Positions 1 to 12,386 of a stretch of DNA of 64,000 nt are shown here, piece after piece. The stretch covers positions 372,001 through 436,000 of the forward strand of contig VIIQ02000004.1 in the NCBI GenBank assembly GCA_007449985.2, read 5' to 3'. Origin of the DNA: Desmodesmus armatus. Taxonomy: Eukaryota > Chlorophyta > Chlorophyceae > Sphaeropleales > Scenedesmaceae. The notes beneath the pieces were generated by a model, which searched no databases, was not told where the DNA came from, and saw only the letters and a list, made by a program, of their open reading frames with translations. Position numbers and translations under genes: made by a program. Position 1 is the first letter of the stretch. Each line of letters opens with the position of its first letter.

Positions 1-176
1 TCATTCCTCCAGCTGGACCCCAGCTGCCTTGCAGACAGCCCACTTGTGTTGTGTGCATGCATGGATACTACATCCACCCAGGCTGCTGTTGTTGCCCTAA
101 ATAGCCTGCATTCATGCAGTCCTGTACTAAAGCCCTCATGCATTGCCCTGCCCTGCCTCCTGCTGCCTCTGTGCAG

Positions 177-1360
177 GTCCCGGTTGTGGTGACTGAGCAG
201 GAGCGTGTGGCTCACGGCCACCACCATGAGCACCATGAGCACCATGAGCACCATGAGCACCATGAGCACCATGACCGCATTGGTGAGGAGGTGTGCGGCC
301 AGAAGACCTTTACTGAGCTTGAGGACCGCCCGGTGATGCGCGAGAGGGTGGAGCGTATTGTGGAGCACAGGCCGGTGGAGAAGCAGGTAGGGAAAGGTCT
401 GCAAAAGTTACAGGCCCTGTACTGTGCTTGTTTTGCTGTAGCTCAAACCGCTCTTTCTGGAGTGCTGGTGGTACTCTAGGTTACTTGGTTGCATGACATG
501 AACATGCGGCTGGCATAATCAGAGTGTTGACATACAAGCTTGGGTCAAGTAGCCTCCTCAGGAGGCTCAGGCCTGGCCCCAGCTTGCTTGTGGCAAAGGT
601 GTGCCTGTGGCAAACAGCCGGGTCTCTGCATTGTTTTGACTCACCAATGTTGTCGCCACAAGCTGTGGCCATGGTGTTGATACCTGGCCAACAACAGTGA
701 TCATAAATGCCTTGCTACAACCTTGCTGACGTGCTGCTCCTCCTGTCCTGTGTTACCCGCCCTCCCCTCGTGCAGTATGTGGTGGAGACCCGCTTTGTGG
801 GTGAGAAGGAGATGGGTGTTGCTGGTGCTGAGATCGTCGACGTGAAGGACAGGGTGGTGGACGTGGCTGCCCCAGGCCCCACCTGCCCAGTCAACACAGG
901 TGAGCTCCAAGGTGGTTGAAAACCACGTCAGTGTGTTTTTGCAAGTTGATGTGCGGCATATGTCCTGGTTGTGCAAGGCTGGTAAGTGTTATTTTGTGTT
1001 TGTGATCGTCAGCCTGACCCGGGGGCTATCGATTTGCATTGTACATGGGTGTTGTAGCAAATGACATTGTCAGTAATTCTCTGCTTGGGAGGTGCCAGCA
1101 AGTGCACAAGCCTTGTCAAAGATTTATGCAAGAACCTGCTTCCCTGTTCCAAGCCACGTTCATGCATCCCTGAACCGTCACAAAGGTAGCCAGCTCCGTA
1201 TCACACAACCATCATGCGATCCTGCATGTCTGTGCCCGCAGGTGCTGTGATGAACGAGGTGATCCAGGGTGTGCAGGGCACAGGCACCACAGGCATGATG
1301 GGCACCCATGGCCACCACCACCACACTGGTGGCCACACCGGCGCCACTGACCGCCTGTGA
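177..1360 (+). CDS. His-rich LEA/hydrophilin-like protein, 5'-partial (copy 1)
   Basis: Three exons are visible: 177-386, 776-899 and 1242-1360 (stop TGA). Phases agree (0, then 1) and introns are GT-AG. The 5' exons lie before the window: bases 1-176 read as intron, by comparison with the complete paralogue at 6362-8227. The protein is hydrophilic and charged. It starts with a V-P-V-V-V-T-E-Q block, has a His/Glu array made of six CACCATGAG-like 9-bp units, then a region rich in E, R and V (MRERVERIVEHRPVEKQ), a second block with YVVETRF, and ends in a His/Gly tail. No membrane segment or catalytic motif is seen. The alternating charged repeats recall stress-induced hydrophilins and, loosely, bacterial DUF2382 (YsnF/AvaK) proteins; this is inference. 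The His array could bind metal ions. Function is unknown. Confidence 0.75.
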
Positions 1361-2640
1361 ATTACCTGAGAATCAGAAGTGCTGCAATTAATGTGCGCAG
1401 TCAGTATATATTCAAGAGTTGTTCCTGTGCACTTGTCTCATGTGTTGACTGAACGGCATTTGCACCGTTGGCCACCTTGTTGAGCAGTCATGTTGGGCAG
1501 ATCAGTCATGACTGTTGCAAACGTGTAGCACACTGGACGTTTGTACCCTCACCGTATTGTCACCACTTGGACAGTCTGGTGTGTGGTGCAGATGGTGATG
1601 ATGAGCTATTGAGGTTGTGTGAGCATGTTTGTATATATGGAATGCTTGTTCCGGCTTGGCATGTGCATCAGATTGATGCTGGTGCAAGTGTACAGTATGT
1701 GGAAGCTGAGTTGTGCCCCTGAAAGTTGTGCTGTGATGACTATGTGATCCATTCATGCTTGCCACATGTGTGTACACTACACATGCATGGACTTGTAACT
1801 GCTACAGGGTGAAGGGAAATTTATGTGGGCAAATGTGCATCTGGTCATGGGCTGTCACTTGACAAGGCACAGTAGCTGCGTGTTTGTAAAGCCACCACTG
1901 CACAGCCGCATCTTACACGTGCTCAACCATCATACATTCGCAGTCTCTTCTTCACACTGCTTGTGGTTGATGTTGGTGATTTACTCTCATACAAAGTTTA
2001 GCAACATATCACAAATGGAAGAGAGTTCACATGCAGCCTGCATGATGTTGTATGTCATTGATACCCAGTGCGGCGAAAGAGCCTACTATATTGTGAACAT
2101 GCACAGAGGTTGCATACACCCCTGCTGCTCCAGTCCAAACACTTGACAGTGCTGTTTTGTGCACCCTTTTGTGCCTGTATGCTTGCTCTAGATTGCTCAA
2201 CTTCCATAGTGATCACTGTGGTATACAAACACGTCTGACCCAGGTCAGCTCATCATCATTATCATCATCATGGTGAACTTTGAACAACAGGGTCCGACCG
2301 GCGCAAGTTGCGCTACAGCATTGCTTGGCAACAATTTTGCCTAGGTGCCTAAAACAGCACCACCAGACAAAGAATGGGGGAAGCTTTGCAACCTCTCACA
2401 GCGTGGGCCAGCTGTGCCCGCTCAACAGCACATGCATCAACAACCACACGAGTCGGACGGCCATGCTGATCAGCTACACCACAAAAGTCTCTGCCTGCAC
2501 AGGTACAGCTTGTTTTTGCACAGGGACAGCTGTGCGCAGCTGTAACTGCACAGGTACAGCTGTGTTCAACTGTAACTTCAAGCTCAGCTAGTAGCTGGGT
2601 TGGGTGGGAACCCCCTGACGAAAAATCCAGCAGCATGCTA
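1361..2640. other. 3' flank and intergenic spacer after copy 1
   Basis: No convincing gene is seen. A chlorophyte-type poly(A) signal TGTAA lies at 1793-1797. Scattered blocks of roughly the first 400 bases resemble the flank after copy 2 (about 8228-8670), so the copy 1/copy 2 duplication extended past the stop codon. Short ORFs here look random. Confidence 0.5.
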
Positions 2641-2872
2641 GCAGCATGCAGCAGCTTGCTGGAGCAGCTGCGAGGTGGGGCCGTGGGAGGCAGCGCTGCT
2701 CAAGTTGAAAAAGCAGAAAGGGCCCAACAAGCTGTCTGCGCGTGAGATGTCAGACTGGCTGGAGAGGACTGTGGTTGGAGGACTGCCGCAATGCGGCACG
2801 GGTATATCCGGCTGCTGTGTGATTCATCCCCAGATCACATTCGGCTGAGTCACCAGAGTCTTCACATGGCCA

Positions 2873-5070
2873 ATGTCAGCGGCCAGCCTCCAGTGGCTGT
2901 CCAGCATGCTCGCTGACAGGCTGTTCTGCTTGGACGATGGATTTGAGATTGAGCCTCAGGTTGCGCTGCGTGCATGTTCCTGCCACCAGGGGCTCTGGCC
3001 AGCACCAGTGCGACCATCCACAGCAGCAACAGCAGCAGCGGCAGGGGCAGCGCTGAGACTGTAGCAAGCAGCCTCCAGGGCAGACGACACAGCACCGCAA
3101 GCGGTGCGGCAGGGGAGCAGTGGCTGCCTGCTGCGCTTGCCGCCAGCATGCCTGCAGCTTACAGCAGCGTGTTGGAGCAACTGGGGTGCAGCAGGGAGGT
3201 GGGGCTGTGGCGGGCTGACAGCAGTGCATCAGGGCAGCGGCAGCCGTCACGGCGTGGGCTGTCTTCGCCAGGTTTGTATGTCTGGGCGGCAGCAGGGCTG
3301 GGACTGTACGACAAAGTGACACAGGCTCTGACTCGCAACAGCGTACTATGGTGGTGACCACCCCCAGCTAGCAGCCCTGCAGCTGTTGATGGCGGCTTCA
3401 AGCTTCCAGTGGTTGCTGGACATGCCGCTCACCCGCCTGCTGGCCTGCCAAGGGGGCTTGCGTATCTGCCAGATAGCTGAGCGTGCATGCAGATACGGGC
3501 AATGGCGCAAAACTGCGTGGCTCAGCCTGAGCTGGCAGCTGGGGGGTTGGCAGCATACACGGCAGCAAACCGGGCTGTCGCGCAGCTGAGCGTTGCTGTG
3601 CTGGCCAGCTGTTGAATGTGGGTCGTGATGGGACAAGCAGTGGGGGCCCCAGCACAGCCGGCAGCACCAGCGGAGTCTACGACAGCAGCAGTGCCAGCAA
3701 CTTCATGATGTCCTGCCAGGAAATCATACCTGTGCTGACACATGCAGTTTACACTGCAGCACACATTGAGATTTTGGGGCCAGAGGTGTGCTCTGCTGCT
3801 GCCGCTTCCAGTCAGACTGGTGCTGCGCAGGACAGGGCTTCTGTCCTGCAGCTGCCGGTGCAGCATGCTGAGTGCTGCAAGGTGCTGCAGGATGGTGTGT
3901 GCCTGCTGGCGGCAGCAGCAACAGTTGGTGTACCTGGTAGCAGTGCTATCAGCATGCAGGGGCTTATGTCTTCAAGACAGCAGCTGCGCATGCGGTGTGT
4001 TGGCATGCTGTTGGGCCCTATGGGCTGCCAGTCTGGCACTGCCACCTCTCACCCGGCTGCCAGGGGCCCCTTGGTTGCACCCGCTGCTGCTGCTGGGGAC
4101 GCCTGCAGTCCTGAAGCTGTGCAGCTGTTTGGCCTTCTGTGTAGCTTGCTCAAGGTTTACAGCAACATCAGCAACAGCAACAGCCTGTTGAACAGCATGG
4201 CAGAGGCGATAATGATGCCATCAGCAGCTATACTTTATGGGGGCAGCAGCTCAGCTGACAGCTCAATTTGGCCGAGTCATGCTGAGCATGACATCACAAC
4301 AGCAGTGCTGGCTGCAGTCTCAGACATGTCGAAGGCTGCCCTGAACAGTAGCTCATCTGTTCAACACAGCAGCAGCAGCACCAGCAGCAGCACCAGCAGC
4401 AGCAATGGCAGCAACACATGCACAGCAGCACTGCCCTGGCTGGTGCTGCTTGGACGCTGCTGCCGATCTTGTGCTGGGGTAATGCAGCATTGCCAGCGCA
4501 GCTTGTGTGCTGACTTTGTTCCTGCCAGCTTCCCCCAGCAGTGGGCTGTGGACCAACTGACCCTTGCCAACAACCTGCAGCAGCTGCAGTCCAGCTTGGC
4601 AGATGTGGTGCAGTGGCTGGCAGGGCACTGTTCAGCAGCTGACCGCTCTGGGATACCACCCGCAGGACGTGCAGCAGCAGCTGGAAGCGGCAGCAGAGGC
4701 ACTCCCTGCCCTCAACAGCAACTTGCAAGCTGCGGACCCGTTTGCTGATGGTCATAGTGCAGCAGCAGTGGCAGCAGTGCTGCAGGCACCTCAGGAGCAG
4801 CTGCTGGCAGCTGGCAGGGTGCTGGCCTGCTTTGCCATTCCGCATGCCTGCAACAACCCAGCATGTGCAAACCTGTTTGGCCCCTCAGAGGCTCAGCTGG
4901 TGGGTGGGCGCACCTGCATCTATGCTGGCTGCCGCGCAGCCCGCTACTGTGGGAGGGCCTGCCAGCGTGCGGCATGGGGCCAGCACAAGCCTGTGTGCAA
5001 GGCGCTGGCGGCAGCGGCGGCAGCGGTGGCAGCACTTACAGCTGAGGGCCGCAGCAGGGCAGGCATGTGA
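2873..5070 (+). pseudogene. MYND-type zinc-finger protein gene, interrupted by frame changes
   Basis: The C-terminal 60 residues contain a MYND-like zinc finger of chlorophyte type: CNNPAC, then [10 protein letters not shown], then [15 protein letters not shown] (about 4846-5001), and the gene ends at TGA 5070. Upstream coding-like sequence continues without recognisable introns but moves between frames: about 2873-2975 (frame 2), 2974-3345 (frame 1), 3345-3500 (frame 2), 3502-3603 (frame 1), 3612-4625 (frame 0), 4626-5070 (frame 1). Two stretches (2876 on and 3386 on) share the pattern AAS-x-QWL, suggesting an internal duplication. MYND fingers bind zinc and proline-rich partners; many algal members are of unknown function. 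The lack of introns in an intron-rich region, together with five frame changes, suggests either a decaying (possibly retro-) copy or a gene damaged by assembly indels. Confidence 0.6.
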
Positions 5071-6240
5071 GGTGACCCACGCTGGGTTGGCTTTCAAAGA
5101 CTGAAACAGCAACCGCTGGGGTGATGCTTGCTTGCTCTGAAGTGATGGTACAAGCCGCTTGTATTCAGTACAGATGCTTTGCATCAACGGCTTCAAGCGC
5201 CTACAAACAATGTGAATGTCACAGGTCTACGGGTGATGCCGGTTGAGATTGCTTTGCGTGCTGTGGTGTGGTGCAACGCATGTTGCTGCTATGAGTGGTA
5301 GTTGCTTCTACTGGCAGGCTGCAAGTGGGAATCTGCGAGTCATGCTTGGCAAAAAGGTTGCTGATGATCATGTGCTCCTGAGGCTGTGTTGAGGCTGCCT
5401 CCAGCTGACACTACTTACACCTCCGCTGTACAGCGACGCAGGACGCGGCCATGCACTGGGTGGCAGTGTAACTAGAGTCTGCTGCTGCAAAGCAGCAGGC
5501 ACTGCACGGTTCTGCATGGGTGAGCCTGACTTCGGCATGATAACCATACATGCAGGCGCCTGTGTCTTGGCGGGTTATACGGATCACGGCCCCCAGTGAT
5601 ATTATTCTCTTGTGCCATCTCAGGGAACTTTGCTGGCCCCAGCATACGGTGTGCTGTTCAGCAGCTTCCACTTACTGCAGCAAAGTGACTCCACACCCAT
5701 GAACACGGATGTAATGGGTCAAATTTGCCGAAGCTGTGAACACTGGACAGTCACATCTCGTCAATGAGCTGCAGTCACTGCCACTTTGGCCAAGACTCTG
5801 TAAGGTGGATGCCGAATGTCTTGGAGACACAAAATAGGCATTGACAACTTGATGCAATGCATCAGCGAGCGTGGTGCAATTTGCCAGCAATCTCAATGCT
5901 AATTGACCTACCAGATCATGGTCAAACATGCCACCGCGGCATGTGTGATACTGGACAGGCCCATCCCGCCATCACTAACCAAAGTCCACAGGTCAAGGTG
6001 CTCAACACACCCTGAACGTGTTTTTGACCAGGAGTGGCCTGTACTGTAGGGTTTGCCACCCCAAACCCCCTATCCAGATTGCGTACAGCAGGAAGCCAGT
6101 TTTGTCGGCAAATGTTGCATTTTTGGGAGCTGATAATCACAAGATTTCAGACGGCAGCTTTACGGGGCATCCGTCACATGCAGGTCCTCATGATGGGGGT
6201 TGCGTCACAGTGACACGCCAGCGACATGTCGCGTTCTCCA
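5071..6240. other. Intergenic region without supported gene
   Basis: Only short ORFs occur. The longest reasonable one on the minus strand (5672-5929, 85 codons) has no recognisable family and no clear splice partners. Nothing else is seen. Confidence 0.5.
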
Positions 6241-6264
6241 TATAGTGCGCGGTGGTGAAAACGC

Positions 6265-6361
6265 ACAAGCATATACATTTTTCATTGTCGGAAGCATATC
6301 GCAATCACACTATTCTTCATTAAAATCTCTAAATTCTTTCTATTCTTTCAACGCAAACAAG
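6265..6361 (+). promoter_or_regulatory. Putative core promoter and 5' UTR of copy 2
   Basis: An AT-rich stretch with a TATA-like CATATACATT at about 6270-6279 is followed by a pyrimidine-rich leader up to ATG 6362. It is markedly more AT-rich than its surroundings. Position and composition fit a core promoter, but no transcript start is known. Confidence 0.35.
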
Positions 6362-8227
6362 ATGCAGAAGATCAAGAACGCCATCAAGGGCCATCGCCAT
6401 GGTCGCGACGAGCAGGATGTGAGTTGGCAAATGCTTTGCGGTTGTAGTTGACGTGCGTGATTGGGGGGACGCGGTCGCAAGGCAGGTGTTGGCTGAAACC
6501 TCTGACCTTCATCTGCCATTGCTGCCTGCACCGCACTGCTGTGTTGATGCAGGTCAATTTTGGAGCCACCGGCACAAACCTGTATGGAGACGAGCCAGTG
6601 GGCCAGCAGAGCACTGCAATGACTGGTACTGGCTACTCTGAGGGCATGACAGGCACTGGCTACTCTGAGGGCATGACAGGAGAGGTGGTGGGGGAGCGCC
6701 CCGTCGCTGTTGGCGTTGCTGAGGTGCGCATTGATACACTGACGCCAGCAGTACCTGTGTATCTGTCACATGCATGCATGCCAGTGGGTGCATCGTGGAT
6801 GGATCAGTCATGCTTGCAGCATTGCATTGGATGCATGCAAGCTAGCGTGGGTGGCAGGCTCTGCATGCAGAGCTTCTGCTTGGGCGTTTGGGGGGCAGCG
6901 AGGTACGGCAGATACCTTGCATAGCATGTATGTATGCTATAACATGAAGGGATGCATTCACTTTACATTGTGCTGAAGCTCCTGGGCTTGCACATAGTGC
7001 TGGACAGCCTGCATCCACACCAATCTTGTCCCCGGCTGCTGGACGCCCCCTACATTGTCTGTCCCTGTCTCCTGCTACCTCTTTACAGGTCCCCATTGTG
7101 GTGACTGAGCAGGAGCGCATGGCGCACGGCCACCACCACGAGCACCACCACGAGCGCAGGGGTGGGGAGGTGTGCGGCCAGAAGACCTTCACTGAGGTTG
7201 AGGACCGCCCTGTGATCAGGGAGAGGGTGGAGCGCATCGTGGAGCACAGGCCAGTGGAGAAGCAGGTGGGGAGGAGGGCCTGCAATTTGGCAATGTGCTT
7301 GCGTTGTCCTAGACCTTGGGCGCAATTCCTCAAAGCTACCAACGCAGGTTGTTGGATGTCTGGGCAAGCCATGCTAGTGTTGACACAATACTTCATTACC
7401 AGCTTCATGTCACACGGTGGTGAATGCTAGTGGATTCTGTGGCAACACTAGACCGTGCAGGGAGGTTCGTTGATGTACATCGTATGTCGCATCCATGTTC
7501 GTTGTTCGTTGTTCAGCTGTCTGCATTTGCCTTGCCGGTACGAACTGACAGCATGCTCATGCCATCAGGTTGGTGCTACCGGATGGCTTTTGCAGGAAGG
7601 TCAAATGCAGATGGACAAATGCGCTTGTTGACTTGCTGCTGCTCTTGTCCTGTGTGCAACCTTCCATCCATTTTGCAGTATGTGGTTGAGACCAAGTTTG
7701 TTGGTGAGCAGGAGATGGGTGTTGCTGGTGCTGACATTGTTGACATCAAGGACAGGGTGGTGGACGTGGCCGCACCAGGACCCACCTGCCCAGTCAACAC
7801 AGGTGAGCTTGTCAACGATGCAACTTGCGTGAACATGGTTGAGAAGACTTTACAGCTGATGGCCTCACGGACGCATTATGTGGATCAGGCGGCATGTGTT
7901 GCGATGCACACTCTAATTGCTCAGCAGTTGCACTCTCGTGGATCATGTAAGCCTGAGGGTCCCACTTACGGTGATCCTACGTGGCTACCGTAAGTAGTTT
8001 GCAGAGCTGTATGGCAATGTTGTCCTTGTCCCGTAAGTAACGTTACTGGTGAGCCGCTGCAGCACTAGCCTGTCAGGAATGCACGTATGTTCATGCACTG
8101 GCAGTTCATATCTTGCCACCCAACCAAATGCATGTCTGTGCCTGCAGGTGCTGTGATGAATGAGGTTGTTCAGGGCGTCACCGGCACAAGCACCCACCAC
8201 CACACTGGTCGCAGTGACATCCTGTGA
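6362..8227 (+). CDS. His-rich LEA/hydrophilin-like protein (copy 2, complete)
   Basis: Exons: 6362-6418, 6553-6723, 7089-7265, 7679-7802 and 8148-8227, giving 202 aa with all phases consistent. The start MQKIKNAIKGH is basic and is not an obvious signal peptide. Exon 2 holds two perfect copies of TGTGYSEGM. Exon 3 holds a short His/Glu array (HHHEHHHE), much shorter than in copy 1. It then has the ERPV/RERVERIVEHRPVEKQ block, the YVVETKFVGEQE block and a short His tail. Exons 2 and 3 both begin with GTC (Val) right after AG. The protein is soluble and highly charged, with no enzyme motif. A role as a stress-protective or metal-binding hydrophilin is inference. It is a tandem paralogue of the gene at 177-1360, with the MYND gene between them. 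Confidence 0.8.
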
Positions 8228-9561
8228 ATGCCATGCCACGGCGTGATGAGGAGTGTCTGTGAATGTTAGGATGAAAGGTGCTGCACAGGCGAGGGGTGGC
8301 AGTTGTTGCTGTGCATTTGGATGGTGTCTTGTGGTGGTTGAATGAACAGCTGCCTCTGCACAGCCGCATTGAGCAGTTCATGCTGACACAAGCTGCAGCA
8401 CACTGGTTGGATTGTAGCCTCACTGTGTTAAGCCATCTGCACAGCCCAGTGGGGCAAAGATGATGAAAATTGTCTTGTGTGTGCATGTTTGCATGACTGA
8501 ATGCGGCCCTGTACAACAGGTCAATGCTGTCATAACAGTATTGTATGTGTGGAAACTGAGTTGTGCCCTCCCGCACAGTTGTCATGGTTTTGTGATGTAG
8601 TGGTGTTTGCCACTTGTGCGTTCACTGTACAATAGCACTGCTACTGGCGTCGCCATGTATACACTTGTAACATGCAAACACCAACACCCATTGACAGCTG
8701 TTGCCACAGCTGGTACACGTGCTGGTATATCACACTACATTACATCAATGACAATCGTCCAAACATTACCACTCATGTTATGCAGCTGGACAAAGGCAAC
8801 CAATCAGACTCTCTACAGGCAGCCGCAACCAAACTGTGCCAGCCAGCATCACATGCGGTGACTGCCCTTGTGAGATAATTCTTCTTGCAACCACTCTTCT
8901 CTTTGCAAAACTTCTGGAAGTGCAACCTGAAAATTGTTGTGCACACGTGTGCCCGCTACAGCAGCACAAAATCCATAACCACTACAGATATGCAGCAAGC
9001 AACCAGAGCAAACGGAGCCAACCCGACACCGTGGAACTGAACAGGCTTCGACCGTATAACTTTGGAGAGGTAGCAACCATGACAACTACCAGAGGCAGTC
9101 GCCGGCAACTGATGCAGCAACACTGCCATGCACCACATTACAGACCTGAACAGACAGCAGTACTGGGAGAACCACAGTGATGGTGCTGATGCACTGCCAT
9201 CACGTCAGCCATCGTGGCATCAACAGCCACCAGCACGGCAAAACTTCAACTCGACGCCCCAAAAAACTCGACACCATCAGACGCAGCCACCACTGGACTG
9301 CTACACAAAAGGCAGCTGCTGGTGTGCGACAACCACAAAAAAAACACCCAGACATACACTGGCAGTGACAGAACGAAAAGCGACTCAATGTACCGCAAGC
9401 AGGGCCTCGGCCATGAGTCATGGATAAGTCCACCACTGGCTGCACAACTCACATGCTGACAGTGCTGTGCAAAGCAGTCACGATGGGCGAGCCCCGCCAG
9501 CTGCTGGAAAATTGACCGAACTACTTTGCCGCCAAAGCTGACAACTGTTCGGACTTTAACA
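8228..9561. other. 3' UTR of copy 2 and intergenic spacer
   Basis: A TGTAA poly(A) signal at 8666-8670 occupies a place similar to that in copy 1. Beyond this, no coding region or RNA gene is supported up to the end of the convergent FKBP gene. Confidence 0.5.
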
Positions 9562-11370
9562 TCAGCTGGCGATCACCCTCAACAATTCAACTTCAAACAG
9601 TAGGGGTTCTGCACTGTGGTTTGCTAGCTGCCGCTTGGTTGCAAAGGTGGGCATCTGAGGCTGAAGCACACTGCAAGGCAGCACAGCAACAGAGCACAGG
9701 AGACGTCGATGTTGCAGTTGGGCATGTGGTGCATCATGAGAAAACAGCAGACTGAATCCGCAGAATCTGTTTCACAGGACACACTTCTTGCTCGGCGATC
9801 AGTAATTCACAATGGGAGTCATTCACATTGGGTGTGTTTCCCTCCTGCTACTCCAAGGCCCTGCCCGCCACCTTGCTAAGCCCCCCCCCCCCCCCAAAAT
9901 CACCAACACACAATGCAGCAAGCCAACCCTGAAATTGCAAAAGGGCAAATACACGCACATACACAGCTGCGACTGTTGGTCGTAGCGGACCCTTTGTCAC
10001 AGTCAACACCCGTATCAGATGTTTCACTTGTGACTAGGACTGTGAGTAAATCACAACTCTCCTACACATCCAACAGGCAGCCAGTCCCTTTTGCAAGGGG
10101 GTTACGTCATCCCACTCACTTGGAAACATAGCCGACCTCTGGGGGTACCAGAATGCGCCGCTTGCCACCCTGCCGCATCCCCACCAGCGCTGTTTCTAGG
10201 GCTTCAATGACATCCCCTGAGCCCAGCTGCAACCGGATTGGACCTATAGGGACGTCCTTAGGCTGAAAAGACACACCTTCAATTGTCCCTACAGACAGAT
10301 GAGTAGCACACGGAGGGGCAGTGCAATACAAGCTGTGAGACAGTGCTGGTAGCATAAAAGCAGGAGGGCCCCAGGTGCAGTGTGTGGAAGAGCCAACGCT
10401 GCTGGTGTACAGAAACACAGTTGCTCCAGCCCTGCCACTCGGATTTGCTGTCCTGGGCACCTTAGTCTGTAGGACGCGTCCATTTGCAGCTGCGGACAGC
10501 AAGTACCACGGCTGACTGTCCTCACAATCTGCCGGAGTCTCAGATTGTGCTTCCCCACGGCAGCTGAAGCAATCGAAAGGGCATGCCAAGACCAGTTCCA
10601 GCGTCCCTCTGCTCTGCCTTGATTTGTGGGTCCTTCCGGCAAGGATACCAAACAACTACACCAACAATACACACTTCCTTTGCAAGCACACCATTGCTGG
10701 TACTCACCATATATGAAATAACCATTTGACCTCCGTAGCACATAGTCTATGAGTACTGCATCGCCTGGCTGCACCTGCGGCCCCTTCCCCATGACCAGCT
10801 CCTGCACCCTGACACCATTTGCTGTTTTGAAGAACTTTGGTAGGTTGTCATCTGTCGCACGCAGCAGTAAGATAGCAGAAATAGCGGAGCAGCTTCAATC
10901 AGGGTTGGGGGAGTGACGGGAATGAGTACTTGAACCAGCTCAAAACATGGTGTGCTGCTGCAAGTGGTGTAGGGGGAGGTGCAGCCTGGTTTGGCATCAG
11001 GACATGGCATGCTGAGAAGCAAACTCTTATCATCATCCACATCATCCACTCAACCTGATGTTCGTGTCTGGACTGCCGGTCTGACAGCACTGTGCCTACC
11101 TTCTGGTGCGATCACGTCGCCAGTGCCAGCTGCTGCTTGCTGTGGAGCTGCAAAGGGGCACACAGCACTGGCCACAGCAGCAGCTGCTGCTGCCTGCAGC
11201 ACCTGTCTGCGTAAGCAATTCTCTGCCGAGGATGTGGTGACTTCTGCGTGTCCTGCTCCAGAAGCCAAGTTCACTGCTGTAGATGGTGTGGTGTGGCCAG
11301 TCACCCTATAACTTGAGGACGTTGCAGTACAGCGCACTGAGCTGCTGTTTGTGAATCGAAACTGTTGCAT
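9562..11370 (-). CDS. FKBP-type peptidyl-prolyl isomerase, thylakoid lumen type (FKBP16-like)
   Basis: Four exons on the minus strand: 11100-11370, 10708-10851, 10120-10288 and 9562-9670, giving 230 aa with matching phases (1, 1, 2). Residues 1-53 resemble a chloroplast transit peptide. Residues 53-80 (LRRQVLQ followed by Ala-rich hydrophobic sequence and AAPQQAAA) look like a twin-Arg lumen signal. The FKBP fold follows: VQELVMGKGPQVQPGD, VLIDYVLRRSNGYFIY, VPIGPIRLQLGSG, GMRQGGKRRILVPPEVGY, and the closing strand LLFEVELL in exon 4. FKBPs catalyse cis-trans isomerisation of Xaa-Pro bonds; lumen members assist photosynthetic complex assembly. The exon 3 reading frame also reaches a TGA at 10116-10118, but splicing at GTGAGT (10119 downward) adds the missing conserved C-terminus. 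Intron 3 has a 15-C tract. The FKBP16-1 subtype is my best guess. Confidence 0.85.
9881..9895. repeat. Homopolymer C15 in FKBP intron 3
   Basis: A run of 15 C on the plus strand (G on the transcribed-sense strand) lies inside the third FKBP intron. Confidence 0.9.
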
Positions 11371-12386
11371 GATTTAATGAGGACAACAAGCCAGTTCAAT
11401 CGGTAATGATTGCGTTTCCAGGGGGCTTACAGCCACAAGGTCCCAAACGGCAGCCTACCGACGCTCAAATAAATTGCAGCGGTTTTTCTGTGCTGAGCAA
11501 AATCAACTGTGGGATACTCACAGCTACTGCGTTAAACCCACACCTTCTACAAACCAAGTGTTGTGTGGGCTGCGCACGGACGCAATCTGTTGTGATCCAG
11601 TATGGTGGGAGCACTGAGAAACAAAAAAGCCGTGAACACATGCAGCAAGCCCGTTCCTTGACAGCAACTGAAGACACATTGACCAGCAGACTACACTGGT
11701 AGCTCACGCCCTGACATGCTGCAGAACTCCAGCAGCTTGAGTATGTGTCGCCAGTCGCATGTTGCTAGTTGGACACAAGCACGTAAGGTGCCCTTAGTAG
11801 GAGCTGTGGTCTCATGAGTAGTGATCACTACTCACTGCAATCTGACTACTTAGTGTGTTCCTAAAACAACATCTGTTTCTACCACACAGCTGCGCCAGCT
11901 TCTGAGACCTGACAGTATGTGCAATGAAGGAGGCACAAGTGCAGCTGTGATGGAAAGCCAGCCCCAGTGAGCCAACCAGTCCCATCATGGCATGTTACTG
12001 ATGTGCCTGCATGCAGTGGGCAGTCCTTGACGGTGCACGAAGACAACTTGGTTCAAATATCAGACAGTAATCATGTATAAATAGTGAGTACAATGTGCAC
12101 TTCACAACCCGGCGTCGCAAACTCACGCCTGCACCATTCCGCCAGGCTGAACAATACAACCCTTGCATAATGCAGCCTGTCAACGAAGTTAAATACAGAG
12201 AAGCATGCACCTGCAATTGTAGGTGTGCCTGTTGCGCCATGGACAAAGTCAAAGTTCATCGAGGTCCAGGGCTGTGCACCTGTAGGCGTTGGTATCTGTC
12301 GGCCTGCTGATCAGGTGGATTCTAAGAAGCCACCAAGCACACTCAGTTCTCCCACTTCTCAACGTGACCGTAGGCCAACAAGAAAA
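11371..12386. promoter_or_regulatory. Divergent promoter region, FKBP (-) / Cys-rich secreted protein (+)
   Basis: This 1 kb spacer lies between two divergent start codons. TATAAATA occurs at 12076-12083 on the plus strand. It could serve the Cys-rich gene, though that would mean a 5' leader of about 280 nt. No coding region is supported. Confidence 0.4.

Noticed and set aside
114..479. ATG at 114 as the start of the His-rich copy 1
   Set aside because: Comparison with the complete paralogue shows 1-176 is intron ending in GTGCAG, and the real 5' exons lie outside the window.
4294..4845. Long minus-strand ORFs opposite the MYND gene
   Set aside because: Shadow frames of CAG/GCA-rich coding sequence, Cys-rich and without domains.
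5672..5929. 85-codon minus-strand ORF with fairly natural composition
   Set aside because: No recognisable family and no consistent splice partners; too weak to call.
10116..10120. TGA directly after PPEVGYVSK as the FKBP stop
   Set aside because: A GTGAGT donor overlaps it, and a phase-matched exon at 9562-9670 supplies the missing conserved FKBP C-terminus.
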